Positions 42,638-51,377 of a stretch of DNA of 64,000 nucleotides are shown piece after piece. Position numbers and translations under genes: made by a program. Numbering within the stretch: position 1 is the first letter of the stretch; every line of letters starts with the position of its first letter. The notes beneath the pieces are model-generated. The model worked only from the letters and a program-made list of their open reading frames with translations. It did no database searches and was not told where the DNA came from. Source of the DNA: Oceanobacillus saliphilus (GTDB lineage Bacteria; Bacillota; Bacilli; Bacillales; Amphibacillaceae); NCBI RefSeq assembly GCF_023522835.1, contig NZ_JALCZU010000003.1, positions 248,001-312,000 of the forward strand, read 5' to 3'.

Positions 42638-42665
42638 GAAGCAAGAGAACCGTCCCCATGCTTCC
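42638..42665 (-). repeat. Single repeat arm
   Basis: GAAGC, AGAACCGTCCCC, GCTTCC arm placed immediately beyond the terminator of the cystine transporter gene. Confidence 0.85.
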
Positions 42666-42670
42666 AAAAA

Positions 42671-42698
42671 AACAGCCATCCCAATGGAGATGACTGTT
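42671..42698 (-). terminator. Terminator of cystine transporter gene
   Basis: AACAGCCATC pairs with GATGACTGTT (one mismatch) and is followed by a run of T on the minus strand, 8 nt after the stop codon. Confidence 0.82.
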
Positions 42699-42705
42699 TT
42701 CAAAC

Positions 42706-44097
42706 CTAAGCAACGCGTTCAGTAGCTGCTGCTTTATCATTAAATTTCTCTAGATTTAATTTACCGAGAATTTTGGATGTTAGTGTTCCTGAAACGATAG
42801 AACCGTTCACGTTAAGTGCTGTACGTCCCATATCGATTAATGCTTCTACAGATATCAGTAAACCTGCCAGCCCAACTGGAAGACCCATGGAAGAAAGGAC
42901 AATAATTGCTGCAAAAGTAGCACCGCCCCCGACTCCAGCGACTCCGAATGAACTTATGGCAGTAATGAGTACTAATTGAATAATAAACTCAAATGATAAT
43001 GGGTTAATTCCTACAGTTGGTGCAATCATCACCGCAAGCATTGCCGGGTAAATTCCTGCACAGCCGTTTTGACCCATTGTTGCGCCAAATGAAGCGGACA
43101 GATTCGCTGTACCGTCATCAACGCCAAGTGCTTCTTTCTGTGTTTGAATGTTCAATGGAATCGTCCCTGCACTGGAACGGGAGGTAAACGCAAAACCTAG
43201 TACCGGTATAACTTTTTTCAAGTAGTTCATTGGATTTAAGCCAAATACGCCAACGATGACCAAGTGAATGATGAACATCGCGATCAGCGCTACATAGGAT
43301 GCAAGTACAAATTTCCCTAGTTCCATTATTCCGGCAAAATTTGTGCTTGCTACCATGTTTGCCATCAATGCCAGTACGCCAAATGGAGTCAGACGTAGAA
43401 TTAACGTCACAATTCGCATAACGATTGCATAGAAGGAATTGACGATTTTAAGGAACATTTCTGCCTGTTCCGGTTCTTTTCTCCGAATGCCAAGGAAGGC
43501 TATCCCTACAATAATTGAAAATATAACTACTGAAATGACAGATGTTGGACGGTCACCAGTCATATCCAAAAAGATATTACTTGGAATGAAGTTCAATATT
43601 CTCTGCGGTGTCGTTTGCCCTTCCATCTCTGCATATCTCGCTTCAATTGACGCTGCACGATCATTTTCCGCTTGGCCAGCTTCGATTTGCTCTGCATTCA
43701 GATCAAACAAAAATGCAGAACCAATCCCAACCAATGCTGCGATCAACGTTGTTGAAATCAGGATACCGATGACCCATCCAGCCATCTTTCCAAGTTCTTT
43801 CGTTTTTTCCAGATTAATAATGGCCCGAATAATCGACACCATGACAAGCGGTACGACGATTACCATCAATAAGCGAACATATCCACTTCCGACAATACTA
43901 TACCAATCCAATGTTCCTACTAGCACATCAGATCCTACTCCATACAGCATCTGCAGTAGCGTACCAAGGACAATCCCAAGACCCATCCCCGTAAATACAC
44001 GTTTTGAAAACGAAACATGTTTCTTTTGCATATAAATTAATAGACCAATAATTGCAAGTAATGCTGCAATATTTACAAGTATAAATAAACCTTCCAT
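42706..44097 (-). CDS. tcyP: L-cystine sodium symporter (TcyP family, DAACS)
   Basis: 463 residues, the same length as I know for B. subtilis TcyP. Eight or more membrane spans; the DAACS core is seen in FAFTSRSSAGTIPLNIQ (Ser-rich hairpin 1), GATMGQNGCAGIYPAMLAVM and VGGGATFAAIIVLSSMGLPVG. TcyP imports cystine. A promoter (TTGTAA, 17 nt, TATAGT at 44181-44153) with an adjoining inverted repeat TTATTCC/GGAATAA suggests control by CymR, the cysteine regulator. AGGAGG precedes the ATG. Confidence 0.88.
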   Translation of the reverse strand: MEGLFILVNIAALLAIIGLLIYMQKKHVSFSKRVFTGMGLGIVLGTLLQMLYGVGSDVLVGTLDWYSIVGSGYVRLLMVIVVPLVMVSIIRAIINLEKTKELGKMAGWVIGILISTTLIAALVGIGSAFLFDLNAEQIEAGQAENDRAASIEARYAEMEGQTTPQRILNFIPSNIFLDMTGDRPTSVISVVIFSIIVGIAFLGIRRKEPEQAEMFLKIVNSFYAIVMRIVTLILRLTPFGVLALMANMVASTNFAGIMELGKFVLASYVALIAMFIIHLVIVGVFGLNPMNYLKKVIPVLGFAFTSRSSAGTIPLNIQTQKEALGVDDGTANLSASFGATMGQNGCAGIYPAMLAVMIAPTVGINPLSFEFIIQLVLITAISSFGVAGVGGGATFAAIIVLSSMGLPVGLAGLLISVEALIDMGRTALNVNGSIVSGTLTSKILGKLNLEKFNDKAAATERVA

Positions 44098-44125
44098 TCT
44101 TTTAACCTCCTAATTTCGACCTGAA

Positions 44126-44153
44126 TTATTCCTATACGATTACTACGGAATAA
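44126..44153 (-). promoter_or_regulatory. Candidate CymR operator
   Basis: Perfect 7-bp inverted repeat TTATTCC ... GGAATAA with 14-nt spacing, directly downstream of the tcyP -10 box. It resembles the GGAAT-containing CymR sites known upstream of cystine transporter genes in Bacillus. Confidence 0.4.
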
Positions 44154-44181
44154 CTATACATCGGTTTGATGGAAATTACAA
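44153..44181 (-). promoter_or_regulatory. SigA-type promoter of tcyP
   Basis: -35 TTGTAA (44181-44176) and -10 TATAGT (44158-44153) with a 17-nt spacer. Confidence 0.55.
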
Positions 44182-44203
44182 GATGCATTCATGTTTATCA
44201 TTC

Positions 44204-44271
44204 GAAAACTTGGTTATCACGGAGCCTTTCAGTGACAGCCTTTATTGTACTTATACAGGTTGGAAAGTTTT
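44204..44271 (+). repeat. Cruciform repeat family, copy B
   Basis: About 68 bp. Outer ends AAAACTT/AAGTTTT (7 bp); stem 1 ATCAC.../GTGA.T variant; stem 2 TGTA/TATACA. Bases in stem 2 differ from copy A (GCA/TGC to GTA/TAC) yet still pair. It lies in the 560-nt gap 44098-44658, which has no gene otherwise. Confidence 0.65.
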
Positions 44272-44658
44272 TTTATTTATATGTATACAGACATGAATAA
44301 GCAGGAAGGATATGAATAATAGTACTATTTTAAAACAGAATTATTCAGGGGCATTTCTAGTTGCCTCTTTTCATAAAGTTGGTGGCTTAGCGTGGAACTC
44401 CGTCATTTTACCCGTCAAAATATGGAAGTAGAGTTTGACCACCCAGTCCCTTTTCTTCCCCAAAATCACTATGCACCAATGATTAACCACTTGCATTCCT
44501 TTTAGAATGATAACTGGTGCGGACAATCCCCTCCGCCATGCGATATCCTTATTTCCAAAAAACACCAGTTTAAACTTTTTCACAAAACTTATCTGCTTTT
44601 CTACAAAAAACGCATATACTATACGTAAGTCAGATCTGTTAAAAAAGGAGGCTCTCAA

Positions 44659-45201
44659 ATGAATAAAGCTAAGAAATTACTGTTATCAATCCTAATCGCA
44701 AGTCTCATTATCTTCACTGCCTGTGCACAGGGGACAAATGACACTGAGGTTACTCCACCAGTAGAAGAAGAAATTGATGCACCTGAAACCGAGAACGAAG
44801 CTGATGAACAGGACACTGTGGAGGAGCAAGCTGATGAACAAGCTCAGGAGGAAAAAGATACATCTGAAGAATCGCCAGAAATTGTGGCCGAAAACGAGGC
44901 CTTTAAAATCTTTCAGCCAGCCCCAAACACTGAAGTGAAAGATCGTATTGTTGTAAAAGGTTTGGCCAGAGTCTATGAAGGTACTGTTTTATATGAATTT
45001 GAAGATGGGCATTATATTCTTGACGAAGGATTCACAACCGCTACTGCAGGGGCTCCTGAATGGGGGGAATTTGAGATCATTATTGAATTTGATGAGTTAT
45101 CCAACAATTCAGGCAGCATCATTCTTTTTGAAGAAAGTGCTGAGGATGGATCGAGGGTTAATGAGTTGATAATTCCCGTTACTGTTGCGGATAGAAACTA
45201 G
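44659..45201 (+). CDS. Lipoprotein with acidic linker and Gmad2 domain
   Basis: 180 residues. A signal peptide ends at FTAC (Cys22), followed by a Glu/Asp/Gln-rich low-complexity linker (about 25-75) and a C-terminal immunoglobulin-like Gmad2 domain (about 80-178) with VYEGTVLYEFEDG, GAPEWGEFEIIIEF and NELIIPVTV. Gmad2 occurs in GerM-type spore-germination and other surface proteins of Bacillales. It is probably exposed on the outer face of the membrane. AAAGGAGG precedes the ATG; a repeat arm starts 7 nt after the stop. Confidence 0.78.
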   Translation: MNKAKKLLLSILIASLIIFTACAQGTNDTEVTPPVEEEIDAPETENEADEQDTVEEQADEQAQEEKDTSEESPEIVAENEAFKIFQPAPNTEVKDRIVVKGLARVYEGTVLYEFEDGHYILDEGFTTATAGAPEWGEFEIIIEFDELSNNSGSIILFEESAEDGSRVNELIIPVTVADRN

Positions 45202-45207
45202 GTGTGC

Positions 45208-45235
45208 GGAAGCGTGGGGACGGTTCTCTTGCTTC
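45208..45235 (+). repeat. Single repeat arm
   Basis: GGAAGC, GGGGACGGTTCTCTT, GCTTC arm directly after the Gmad2 lipoprotein gene. Confidence 0.85.
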
Positions 45236-45378
45236 TAATTTTACAAAAGGAGAACAGTTTCTAGTGTTGGCATACTAGTCGGGGCTAGGACTATAATTAA
45301 AAATAGCTACGTACCTGAACACCTAGCTTCGTAACATAAAGGCTGTTTAAGATGCTGACATTAGTAAAGCTACACATT

Positions 45379-45417
45379 GAAATAGCTACCCTCACTTAGG
45401 AGTGGGGTAGCTATTTC
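45379..45417. terminator. Strong terminator between convergent genes
   Basis: GAAATAGCTACCC pairs with GGGTAGCTATTTC (13 bp) with further CACT/AGTG pairing in the loop, then CTTTTTTTG. It ends plus-strand transcription before the PTS operon. Confidence 0.9.
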
Positions 45418-45552
45418 TTTTTTGTTTATAAAGTGCGACAACAATACAATTATTGTTAGCACGAAGCGATATTGCCTAGAGTCCCTTTACCAATACCATT
45501 ACGGGAATCCCTGTAGTCGAGTTCACACCACTGATTCATATCGACAATTCTA

Positions 45553-45578
45553 CCAAAATTCGGGGTGTAACAGGCACT
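45553..45578 (+). repeat. GTGACAGGC element
   Basis: CCAAAATTCGGGGTGTAACA then GGCACT, a variant of the element at 34181 and 51378; 11 nt beyond the EIICB stop codon. Confidence 0.55.
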
Positions 45579-45588
45579 GCTCTATTTC

Positions 45589-47043
45589 TTATTTTCGCAG
45601 TTTGGCCATTTCATCGGCTACGAATTGAACATTTGTACCTACGACAACTTGGATGTTATGTTTGTCAATGACATTAATCCCTGGTACGCCTGTCGCTTTA
45701 ATTTTGGCTTGGTCGACTTTATCCATGTCACGTACTTCCAACCTTAGGCGGGTAGTACAATTATCAAGTGCATGAACGTTTTCGTCGCCACCAAGTCCTT
45801 CATATATTTGTGTTGCCATTGAAACGAATCTGTCTTTCTTACTGCCAGTCTCTTCTGGAGATCCAGCATTTTCTTCTACGAGCTCATCATCTTCACGACC
45901 AGGCGTTTTTAGGCTGAACTTCGTAATTAAGAAACGGAATAGAACGTAATAAATCACTGCAAAGAAGAGCCCTTGCAATAATAGCATGTAAGGTTCATTT
46001 GCAAGAGGCAGACGGGAGCTTAGGACAAAGTCAACTAATCCTGCACTAAACCCAAATCCTGCTGTCCATTGGAAGGTAGCAGCGATAAATAATGAAATCC
46101 CTGTTAATGCTGCGTGAACAACATAAAGTGCTGGAGCTAAGAACATGAATGAGAATTCAAGTGGTTCGGTTACCCCAGTAAAGAATGATGCGAAGCCAGC
46201 TGCCAATAATAATGAAGCTGCTTGTTTTTTACGTTTTGTTTTTGCAGTATGGTACATGGCAAGTGCTGCTGCCGGCAAACCAAACATCATAATTGGAAAG
46301 AACCCTGCTTGGTACATACCTGTTATACCTTTTTCACCATTTCCGGACCAGAAGTTACCGATATCATTAATACCTGCAACATCAAACCAGAATACAGAGT
46401 TTAATGCATGATGCAGTCCTGTTGGAATTAGCAGGCGGTTGAAGAATCCGTATAAACCCGCTCCAGCAGCACCAAGATTGGAAATTCCTTGTGCAAAAGA
46501 AACTAATCCACCATATACTACAGGCCATACAAAGAATAAAATTGCTGAAACGATAAGCATAGCAGCGGACGTCATAATTGGCACAAGCCTTTTTCCACTA
46601 AAGAATGCCAGTGCATCTGGTAATTGTACTTCACTAAAGCGATTGAACATGTTGGCAGCAACGAGACCTGAGATAATACCAATAAATGCGTTTTCAATAT
46701 TTCCGAATGCTGCGTTCACTGCACCTGCTTCAATACCTTGCAGCATTGCAACAGAATCTATTCCGAGTAAAGTCGTCACAACCAAATAACCGACCAACCC
46801 ACTTAATGCTGCAGATCCATCTTTAACCTTTGCCATTCCAAGGGCAACACCCACTGCAAAAAGAACAGGAATATTTGCAATAATCGAGTCACCAGCTTTG
46901 ATCAGGAATGCTGCGACTGCATTTCCAGACCCCCAGCCTTCAGGATCAATCCAATAACCTATCCCCATTAAAATCGCAGCAGCAGGCAAAACTGAAACAG
47001 GCAGCATTAATGAGCGACCAAGTCTTTGTAAATATTTCATCAT
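45589..47043 (-). CDS. PTS glucose/N-acetylglucosamine transporter subunit IICB
   Basis: 484 residues. The EIIC domain (about 1-370) has about ten membrane spans with FFTGVTEPLEFSFMF; a linker rich in Glu precedes EIIB, whose phosphorylated Cys is C429 in NCTTRLRLEV. No EIIA is fused, unlike B. subtilis PtsG; the separate EIIA is two genes upstream. The segment FNRLLIPTGLHHALNSVFWF fits the Glc/GlcNAc family and the short EIICB form resembles NagP/NagE, so GlcNAc is at least as likely as glucose. GGGAGGAAG precedes the ATG. Last gene of a crr-glcT-EIICB operon. Confidence 0.9.
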   Translation of the reverse strand: MMKYLQRLGRSLMLPVSVLPAAAILMGIGYWIDPEGWGSGNAVAAFLIKAGDSIIANIPVLFAVGVALGMAKVKDGSAALSGLVGYLVVTTLLGIDSVAMLQGIEAGAVNAAFGNIENAFIGIISGLVAANMFNRFSEVQLPDALAFFSGKRLVPIMTSAAMLIVSAILFFVWPVVYGGLVSFAQGISNLGAAGAGLYGFFNRLLIPTGLHHALNSVFWFDVAGINDIGNFWSGNGEKGITGMYQAGFFPIMMFGLPAAALAMYHTAKTKRKKQAASLLLAAGFASFFTGVTEPLEFSFMFLAPALYVVHAALTGISLFIAATFQWTAGFGFSAGLVDFVLSSRLPLANEPYMLLLQGLFFAVIYYVLFRFLITKFSLKTPGREDDELVEENAGSPEETGSKKDRFVSMATQIYEGLGGDENVHALDNCTTRLRLEVRDMDKVDQAKIKATGVPGINVIDKHNIQVVVGTNVQFVADEMAKLRK

Positions 47044-47061
47044 TGTTTTCTTCCTCCCATC

Positions 47062-47886
47062 TTAAGATTGATTTTTAATTCTTTCGATGTGAATGGCAAT
47101 ATAGCCTAGTTCCCCATCTGGTAATTCAATCCCATGAACTTTCGATAATTCATCACTGACTTTCATTGCACAACGATAGGAATGCTTGAACTTTCGTTTA
47201 ATCATAGCTTGCATTTCTTCATCCATGGAGTCTGACGATTCTGTCTCAGCCCTTGTCAGCGCAAAACGAAGATGAATAATTAAGCGCTCGTAGGATAAAT
47301 CACTCTCACTAATCGGTATGCCAAGAAAATCTTGAATTGAATCGACCATACTTTTTAAAATCGACGTTTGACGAATCGTATCTTTCAAATCACCTCCTTG
47401 AATTTTCATCGTATGAATATGAAGTGCTATCGATGCCGCTTCATCAACTGGTAAGTGGATTGCTAATTTTTCATTAATATAGTTTACAGCCCAAAGTCCA
47501 ATATCAAATTCCTTTGGATATAACACCTTAATTTCATGCAGCAGCTTATTCTTCACTACCATTCCTTGCTTGTGGCGATCAATCGCGAAGGAAAGGTGAT
47601 CACTAAGAACAAGGTAAATATGATCGTTCACCTTCGTATCGAGCTGTTTTTCGGCATATGCGATAATTTTTTCAGCTAGAATAAAGTGCTCTTCTGGTAT
47701 TCGCTGAAGCAATTGCTGAAGTTTCTCATTTTCTTTTAAGATGAAAAGCTTTTCAATTTTTTGGGGATTTAAAATATCATTTTTGCCTTTTTCAAACCCA
47801 ACTCCTGCTCCTATTGCAATTTTTTCCTCTGCTTTATCCATGACAATGACCGCATTATTATTTAAAATTTTTTTGATTTTCAACAT
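47062..47886 (-). CDS. glcT: GlcT/LicT-type transcription antiterminator
   Basis: 274 residues. An N-terminal RNA-binding domain (about 1-55, MLKIKKILNNNAVIVMD) is followed by two PTS regulation domains (PRD1 about 65-170, PRD2 about 175-274) with conserved His in HLSFAID, ALHIHTM and IAIHIER. Phosphorylation by the PTS controls dimerisation and RNA binding. Its target is almost certainly the RAT sequence found at 48529-48560 ahead of crr, which matches the GlcT-type RAT; the operon therefore regulates itself. AAGGAGGTG precedes the ATG. Confidence 0.9.
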   Translation of the reverse strand: MLKIKKILNNNAVIVMDKAEEKIAIGAGVGFEKGKNDILNPQKIEKLFILKENEKLQQLLQRIPEEHFILAEKIIAYAEKQLDTKVNDHIYLVLSDHLSFAIDRHKQGMVVKNKLLHEIKVLYPKEFDIGLWAVNYINEKLAIHLPVDEAASIALHIHTMKIQGGDLKDTIRQTSILKSMVDSIQDFLGIPISESDLSYERLIIHLRFALTRAETESSDSMDEEMQAMIKRKFKHSYRCAMKVSDELSKVHGIELPDGELGYIAIHIERIKNQS

Positions 47887-47916
47887 GACACCTCCTTACC
47901 AGCTCATACAAGTTAA

Positions 47917-48420
47917 CTAACTAACGTGGAAAATGGCAGTTTCCCCAGCTTTCCCTTCCGTAGCGTCCGTTTGCTTATACGTACGATTCGTATCCTTGCT
48001 ATTGGTAATTACAATGGGCGAGATGATATTGCTAGCTTTTGTTTTAATCACTTCTAAATCAAAATCCATTAATGCCTGTCCTACGCTTATCTTGTCTCCT
48101 ACGTTGACATGGACGGTAAAACCTTCCCCATCTAATGCAACGGTCTCTAGACCTATGTGAATTAATATTTCAGAGCCATCTTCCGATAAAATTCCAATTG
48201 CATGTTTTGTCGGTGCCACTTGGATGATTTCACCGTTTACTGGGGCGACAACCTTCCCTTCGGACGGAATCACTGCTGCACCTTCTCCCATCATTTTCTC
48301 ACTAAAAATAGGATCTGGCACCTCCTCGATAGGAACAACTTTCCCTGTAATCGGTACGAAAATCTGTGCTTTCTGAGACTTCGCTGATTCAATAGATTTA
48401 TTGAAAAATTTCTTAAACAT
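47917..48420 (-). CDS. crr: PTS EIIA component, glucose type (Crr)
   Basis: 167 residues, single EIIA(Glc) domain. The active-site His88 lies in ILIHIGLETV and the second His73 in APTKHAIG, at the spacing of E. coli Crr. It passes phosphate from HPr to the EIIB domain encoded downstream. It is first in the operon and directly follows the antiterminator/terminator leader. GTGGAGG precedes the ATG. Confidence 0.93.
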   Translation of the reverse strand: MFKKFFNKSIESAKSQKAQIFVPITGKVVPIEEVPDPIFSEKMMGEGAAVIPSEGKVVAPVNGEIIQVAPTKHAIGILSEDGSEILIHIGLETVALDGEGFTVHVNVGDKISVGQALMDFDLEVIKTKASNIISPIVITNSKDTNRTYKQTDATEGKAGETAIFHVS

Positions 48421-48477
48421 TCGTTTCTACCTCCACTATAGTTCTATTTTACCCACTTAGCATATCAAAGAGAAACA

Positions 48478-48560
48478 AAAAGGCATGGGGGAACGAAAGG
48501 ATTAAAGACTACTATCCTCCAGTTACCACCATGCCTGATCGAATCAGTAACATGTGATCC
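48478..48560 (-). promoter_or_regulatory. RAT antiterminator and overlapping terminator (GlcT target)
   Basis: Minus-strand leader of crr. The RAT hairpin at 48560-48529 contains GTTACTGATTCGATCAGGCA, which matches the GlcT-binding RAT of B. subtilis ptsG as I know it. Its 3' half overlaps the 5' half of a terminator: GGCATGG pairs with CCATGCC (48536-48482) followed by TTTTTG. Binding of GlcT to the RAT would prevent the terminator from forming. Confidence 0.88.
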
Positions 48561-48579
48561 ATGTTTAATTGTTACTTTA

Positions 48580-48608
48580 ATAATAGCACCGCTTCATGTA
48601 AAAATCAA
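48580..48608 (-). promoter_or_regulatory. SigA-type promoter of crr operon
   Basis: -35 TTGATT (48608-48603), 17-nt spacer, -10 TATTAT (48585-48580), about 20 nt upstream of the RAT. Confidence 0.75.
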
Positions 48609-48613
48609 CAAAA

Positions 48614-48629
48614 ATGTAAACGGTATCAC
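48614..48629. promoter_or_regulatory. Candidate CcpA cre box
   Basis: ATGTAAACGGTATCAC fits the consensus WTGNAARCGNWWWCAW at all but the last position. It lies just upstream of the -35 of the crr operon, a position compatible with CcpA activation or repression. Confidence 0.65.
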
Positions 48630-48633
48630 GAGA

Positions 48634-48662
48634 GGAAGCACGGGGACGGTTCTCTTGCTTCC
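48634..48662 (+). repeat. Single repeat arm with remnant interior
   Basis: GGAAGCA, GGGGACGGTTCT, TGCTTCC. The following 55 nt (GGAAAATAGT ... ATTACTTTGCAC) resemble the interior of the expanded pair at 60000-60115, so the right arm seems to have been lost. 48663-48895 has no gene. Confidence 0.8.
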
Positions 48663-48895
48663 CTCTACATACGGAAAATAGTGAAAACCATCCTTTTCAT
48701 AAGATTACTTTGCACCGTAGATTCAGGGTATGATTCTTGCTCTACTGAACTAAGACAATGTCCCTCATCTAGTCCAATTAATCGAGCACTTCTTCTCCGA
48801 CAATTTGCTTTAAAGAATTTCTACCATAGTAATCAAGTTGCGCCTCTTGCGATTACTTTTTGATAAATTTTAGACAACCACAAATCTAACATTCC

Positions 48896-51211
48896 TTAAA
48901 ACAGCTTCATCTGCTCATTACTCTCATTTAAAGCTCTCCCATGTTCGATATAACCCATGGACTTATAACCTTTCTTTCTTTTCTCAAACATTTTCCGGAA
49001 AGTTTCTTCACGATGATCTACATAATCGTAGACTTTTACAGCATTTTTACTATCATGAATTCGATGAATCCTGCCTACGTATTGCAGCAGTGTGCCTTCC
49101 CAAGATATTGGCATTGCCAAGAATAAGGTATCCAAAACTGCATGGTCAAAACCTTCTCCAATGTATTTCCCTGTAGCAATGATTAATCTTTCCTTATCGT
49201 CTGATATAGATTGCAACTTTTTTAACCGGGATTCCTCTTCAGACTTTTTCATACCACCTGTTAAAACAAAAATGTTCTTTGCAAAGCCTGTAAACATCTT
49301 CTCAAATTTCTCTACCTGCTCAACTCTTTCGGATAATATAATTGGTGAAGACCCCATCTCTAGCTCTTTCAATACATCATTAAAAATTAACTCATTTCGG
49401 TTCTCGTCGTGAATCATTTCCTTATATAGTTCCTGCAAGGTAACATCATTACCGATTCGTTTACTTTTGAATGTTGTCTTTCTGGGAACCAATATATGTT
49501 GAAAAGGACGAACTTTAGCTTGGTTTTTTGCACTTATTTTATATCGAATTGGTCCACATTGCATCTTCATTATTGGTTGTAAACCATCTTTCCTTGTAGG
49601 TGTTGCAGTCAGTCCATGTACATAGCTTGCTTCCGCTTTTTTTAGAACGTTTTCAAAACTGAAAGCTGAAATATGATGGCATTCATCGACAATAATTTGT
49701 CCATAATCCTTAATAACATCTTTTACTATTCCTTTATAGTTGAGACTTTGTATAGTCGCGATATCTATTTGACCATTTGCTTTATTTTTACCTCCCCCAA
49801 TTTGGCCAATTTTAGCAGCATCTATTTTCAGGAAAATGGACAAACTACCTCTCCATTGATCAATCAATTGTTTGGTATGTACGATTACTAAGGTATTTAC
49901 TTTCCTTTTTGAAATTAATGAGGCTGCAACTACTGTTTTGCCAAAGCCTGTTGGAGCTGATAATATCCCATTTCTATGATTTAACAGGTTGTTGACTGCA
50001 TCATCTTGTTGTGCTGTCAACTGCCCATAAAATTCAACATCTATCATATTTGATAAATTTGATTCATCCTTTACTCTTAATTCAACCCCATTTTTTTCCA
50101 CTACTTCTTTTAATTCTTCCAGACAACCTCTAGGCAAAATGAAATAATCCTCCAAAATATCCGCACAATCAATCACTCGAGGTATATTATAAGTTGATAA
50201 ACGATTTGCTTCCGCTTTGAAAAAATTTGGATTATTAAACGTAGCTAAACGAATTATTTTATTGAGTAATGAGGGAGGTAAATTAGTTTTTGGTATAATT
50301 ATTCCATTTTTATAAACAACATTTAATTCTGAAGGCTGTTTTTCACGAACTGCAATAGTTTCACTTTTTCTATTCGTAAATGGGCCAATTTGATTTTTCT
50401 TTCCAATAATCTTTTCAACATTTCCCAGCGATAATTTTTTTATTTTTGACAGGTACTCCCACTGGTCAGGATATGGATTAAAATTATAATCTACAAAGAT
50501 ACTATTTCCCGATTCTCTCGGATAACGTTGTAGTGGCAAGGCAATTAAGTTACCAAAGCCACCTTTCGGCAGTGTGTCCTGATTAGGAAACATCCGATCA
50601 TACGAATCGAAACCTACCTGGTATCTTCTATTGAGTGTGTATGTCAGGAGAAAGTTTCCCAGTTTCCTTGCTGAGTGTGCTGGAATTGCTTCATTAAAAA
50701 ATATCCAAACATGACCACCATTTCCTGATCGCGATCGTTCAATGCTCGCCGGGACATGCACTGCATTACATGCATCCATAAATGCACGAACGTCTTCTTC
50801 CCAATTTGTCTTATCAAAATCCACAGCTAAAAACCAGCAAGTTTCATTTTTCAGCATAGGATACACGCCAATAATTTTCTTACCAGAAAGATGTTCATAA
50901 ATAACTTTATCGGTAATTGGGAGATAATTTTTGTTTTCTCCTTTTTTAAAAGTGGCAGGAGAATAGCCTGCCTTTCCATTCTCATATTCCCAACGGACTG
51001 CGTAGACATCTTCTCTTCCTTTAAATAAATTCCGAAAAAGTTCCAATCTTTCTTTCAATATTTCTTGTTTTCTAGTATTAACAGAAGCCTCTTTGTTTGT
51101 TATGGAAGGGACTTGATACTGTTTTAATAATTGTTTTAATCTATAGTTTTCTCCTTTTAACCGTTTACATTCTTCCAGTGCCTCTACAAGTTTTTGTTCA
51201 ATATCTTCCAT
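48896..51211 (-). CDS. Primase-helicase: TOTE-type AEP primase fused to SF2 helicase
   Basis: 771 residues. A short coiled coil (1-35) is followed by an archaeo-eukaryotic-type primase domain (about 50-260) with catalytic Asp pair in FLAVDFD (D131, D133) and the His of GNGGHVWIFF (H167), then a linker and a superfamily 2 helicase: SAPTGFGKT (Walker A), IIVDECHH (motif II), GLTATPTR (motif III), VGRIHRIHD (motif VI). This combination is that of the TOTE conflict-system primase/helicase proteins, thought to act in defence or mobile-element conflict. AAGGAGG precedes the ATG. It is a stand-alone gene beside a decayed region; no nuclease partner is seen. Confidence 0.82.
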   Translation of the reverse strand: MEDIEQKLVEALEECKRLKGENYRLKQLLKQYQVPSITNKEASVNTRKQEILKERLELFRNLFKGREDVYAVRWEYENGKAGYSPATFKKGENKNYLPITDKVIYEHLSGKKIIGVYPMLKNETCWFLAVDFDKTNWEEDVRAFMDACNAVHVPASIERSRSGNGGHVWIFFNEAIPAHSARKLGNFLLTYTLNRRYQVGFDSYDRMFPNQDTLPKGGFGNLIALPLQRYPRESGNSIFVDYNFNPYPDQWEYLSKIKKLSLGNVEKIIGKKNQIGPFTNRKSETIAVREKQPSELNVVYKNGIIIPKTNLPPSLLNKIIRLATFNNPNFFKAEANRLSTYNIPRVIDCADILEDYFILPRGCLEELKEVVEKNGVELRVKDESNLSNMIDVEFYGQLTAQQDDAVNNLLNHRNGILSAPTGFGKTVVAASLISKRKVNTLVIVHTKQLIDQWRGSLSIFLKIDAAKIGQIGGGKNKANGQIDIATIQSLNYKGIVKDVIKDYGQIIVDECHHISAFSFENVLKKAEASYVHGLTATPTRKDGLQPIMKMQCGPIRYKISAKNQAKVRPFQHILVPRKTTFKSKRIGNDVTLQELYKEMIHDENRNELIFNDVLKELEMGSSPIILSERVEQVEKFEKMFTGFAKNIFVLTGGMKKSEEESRLKKLQSISDDKERLIIATGKYIGEGFDHAVLDTLFLAMPISWEGTLLQYVGRIHRIHDSKNAVKVYDYVDHREETFRKMFEKRKKGYKSMGYIEHGRALNESNEQMKLF

Positions 51212-51377
51212 TGTAGCCTCCTTGTTGTCAGCTAAGAAAATAGCACTTTGAATACCTAATTTTCATTCTCACCCTAGCTTACCAGAAACATACCTGATTT
51301 GAAAAAGGAAATAATTTAATATCGGACCATTACTTATTTGCGAGCTCTATTCCAAGATTTATTTCAACAACTTCCGC

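Noticed and set aside
44371-44658. 95-codon minus-strand open frame
   Set aside because: It covers the upstream region of the Gmad2 lipoprotein gene, ends exactly at its start, has no ribosome binding site and no recognisable domain.
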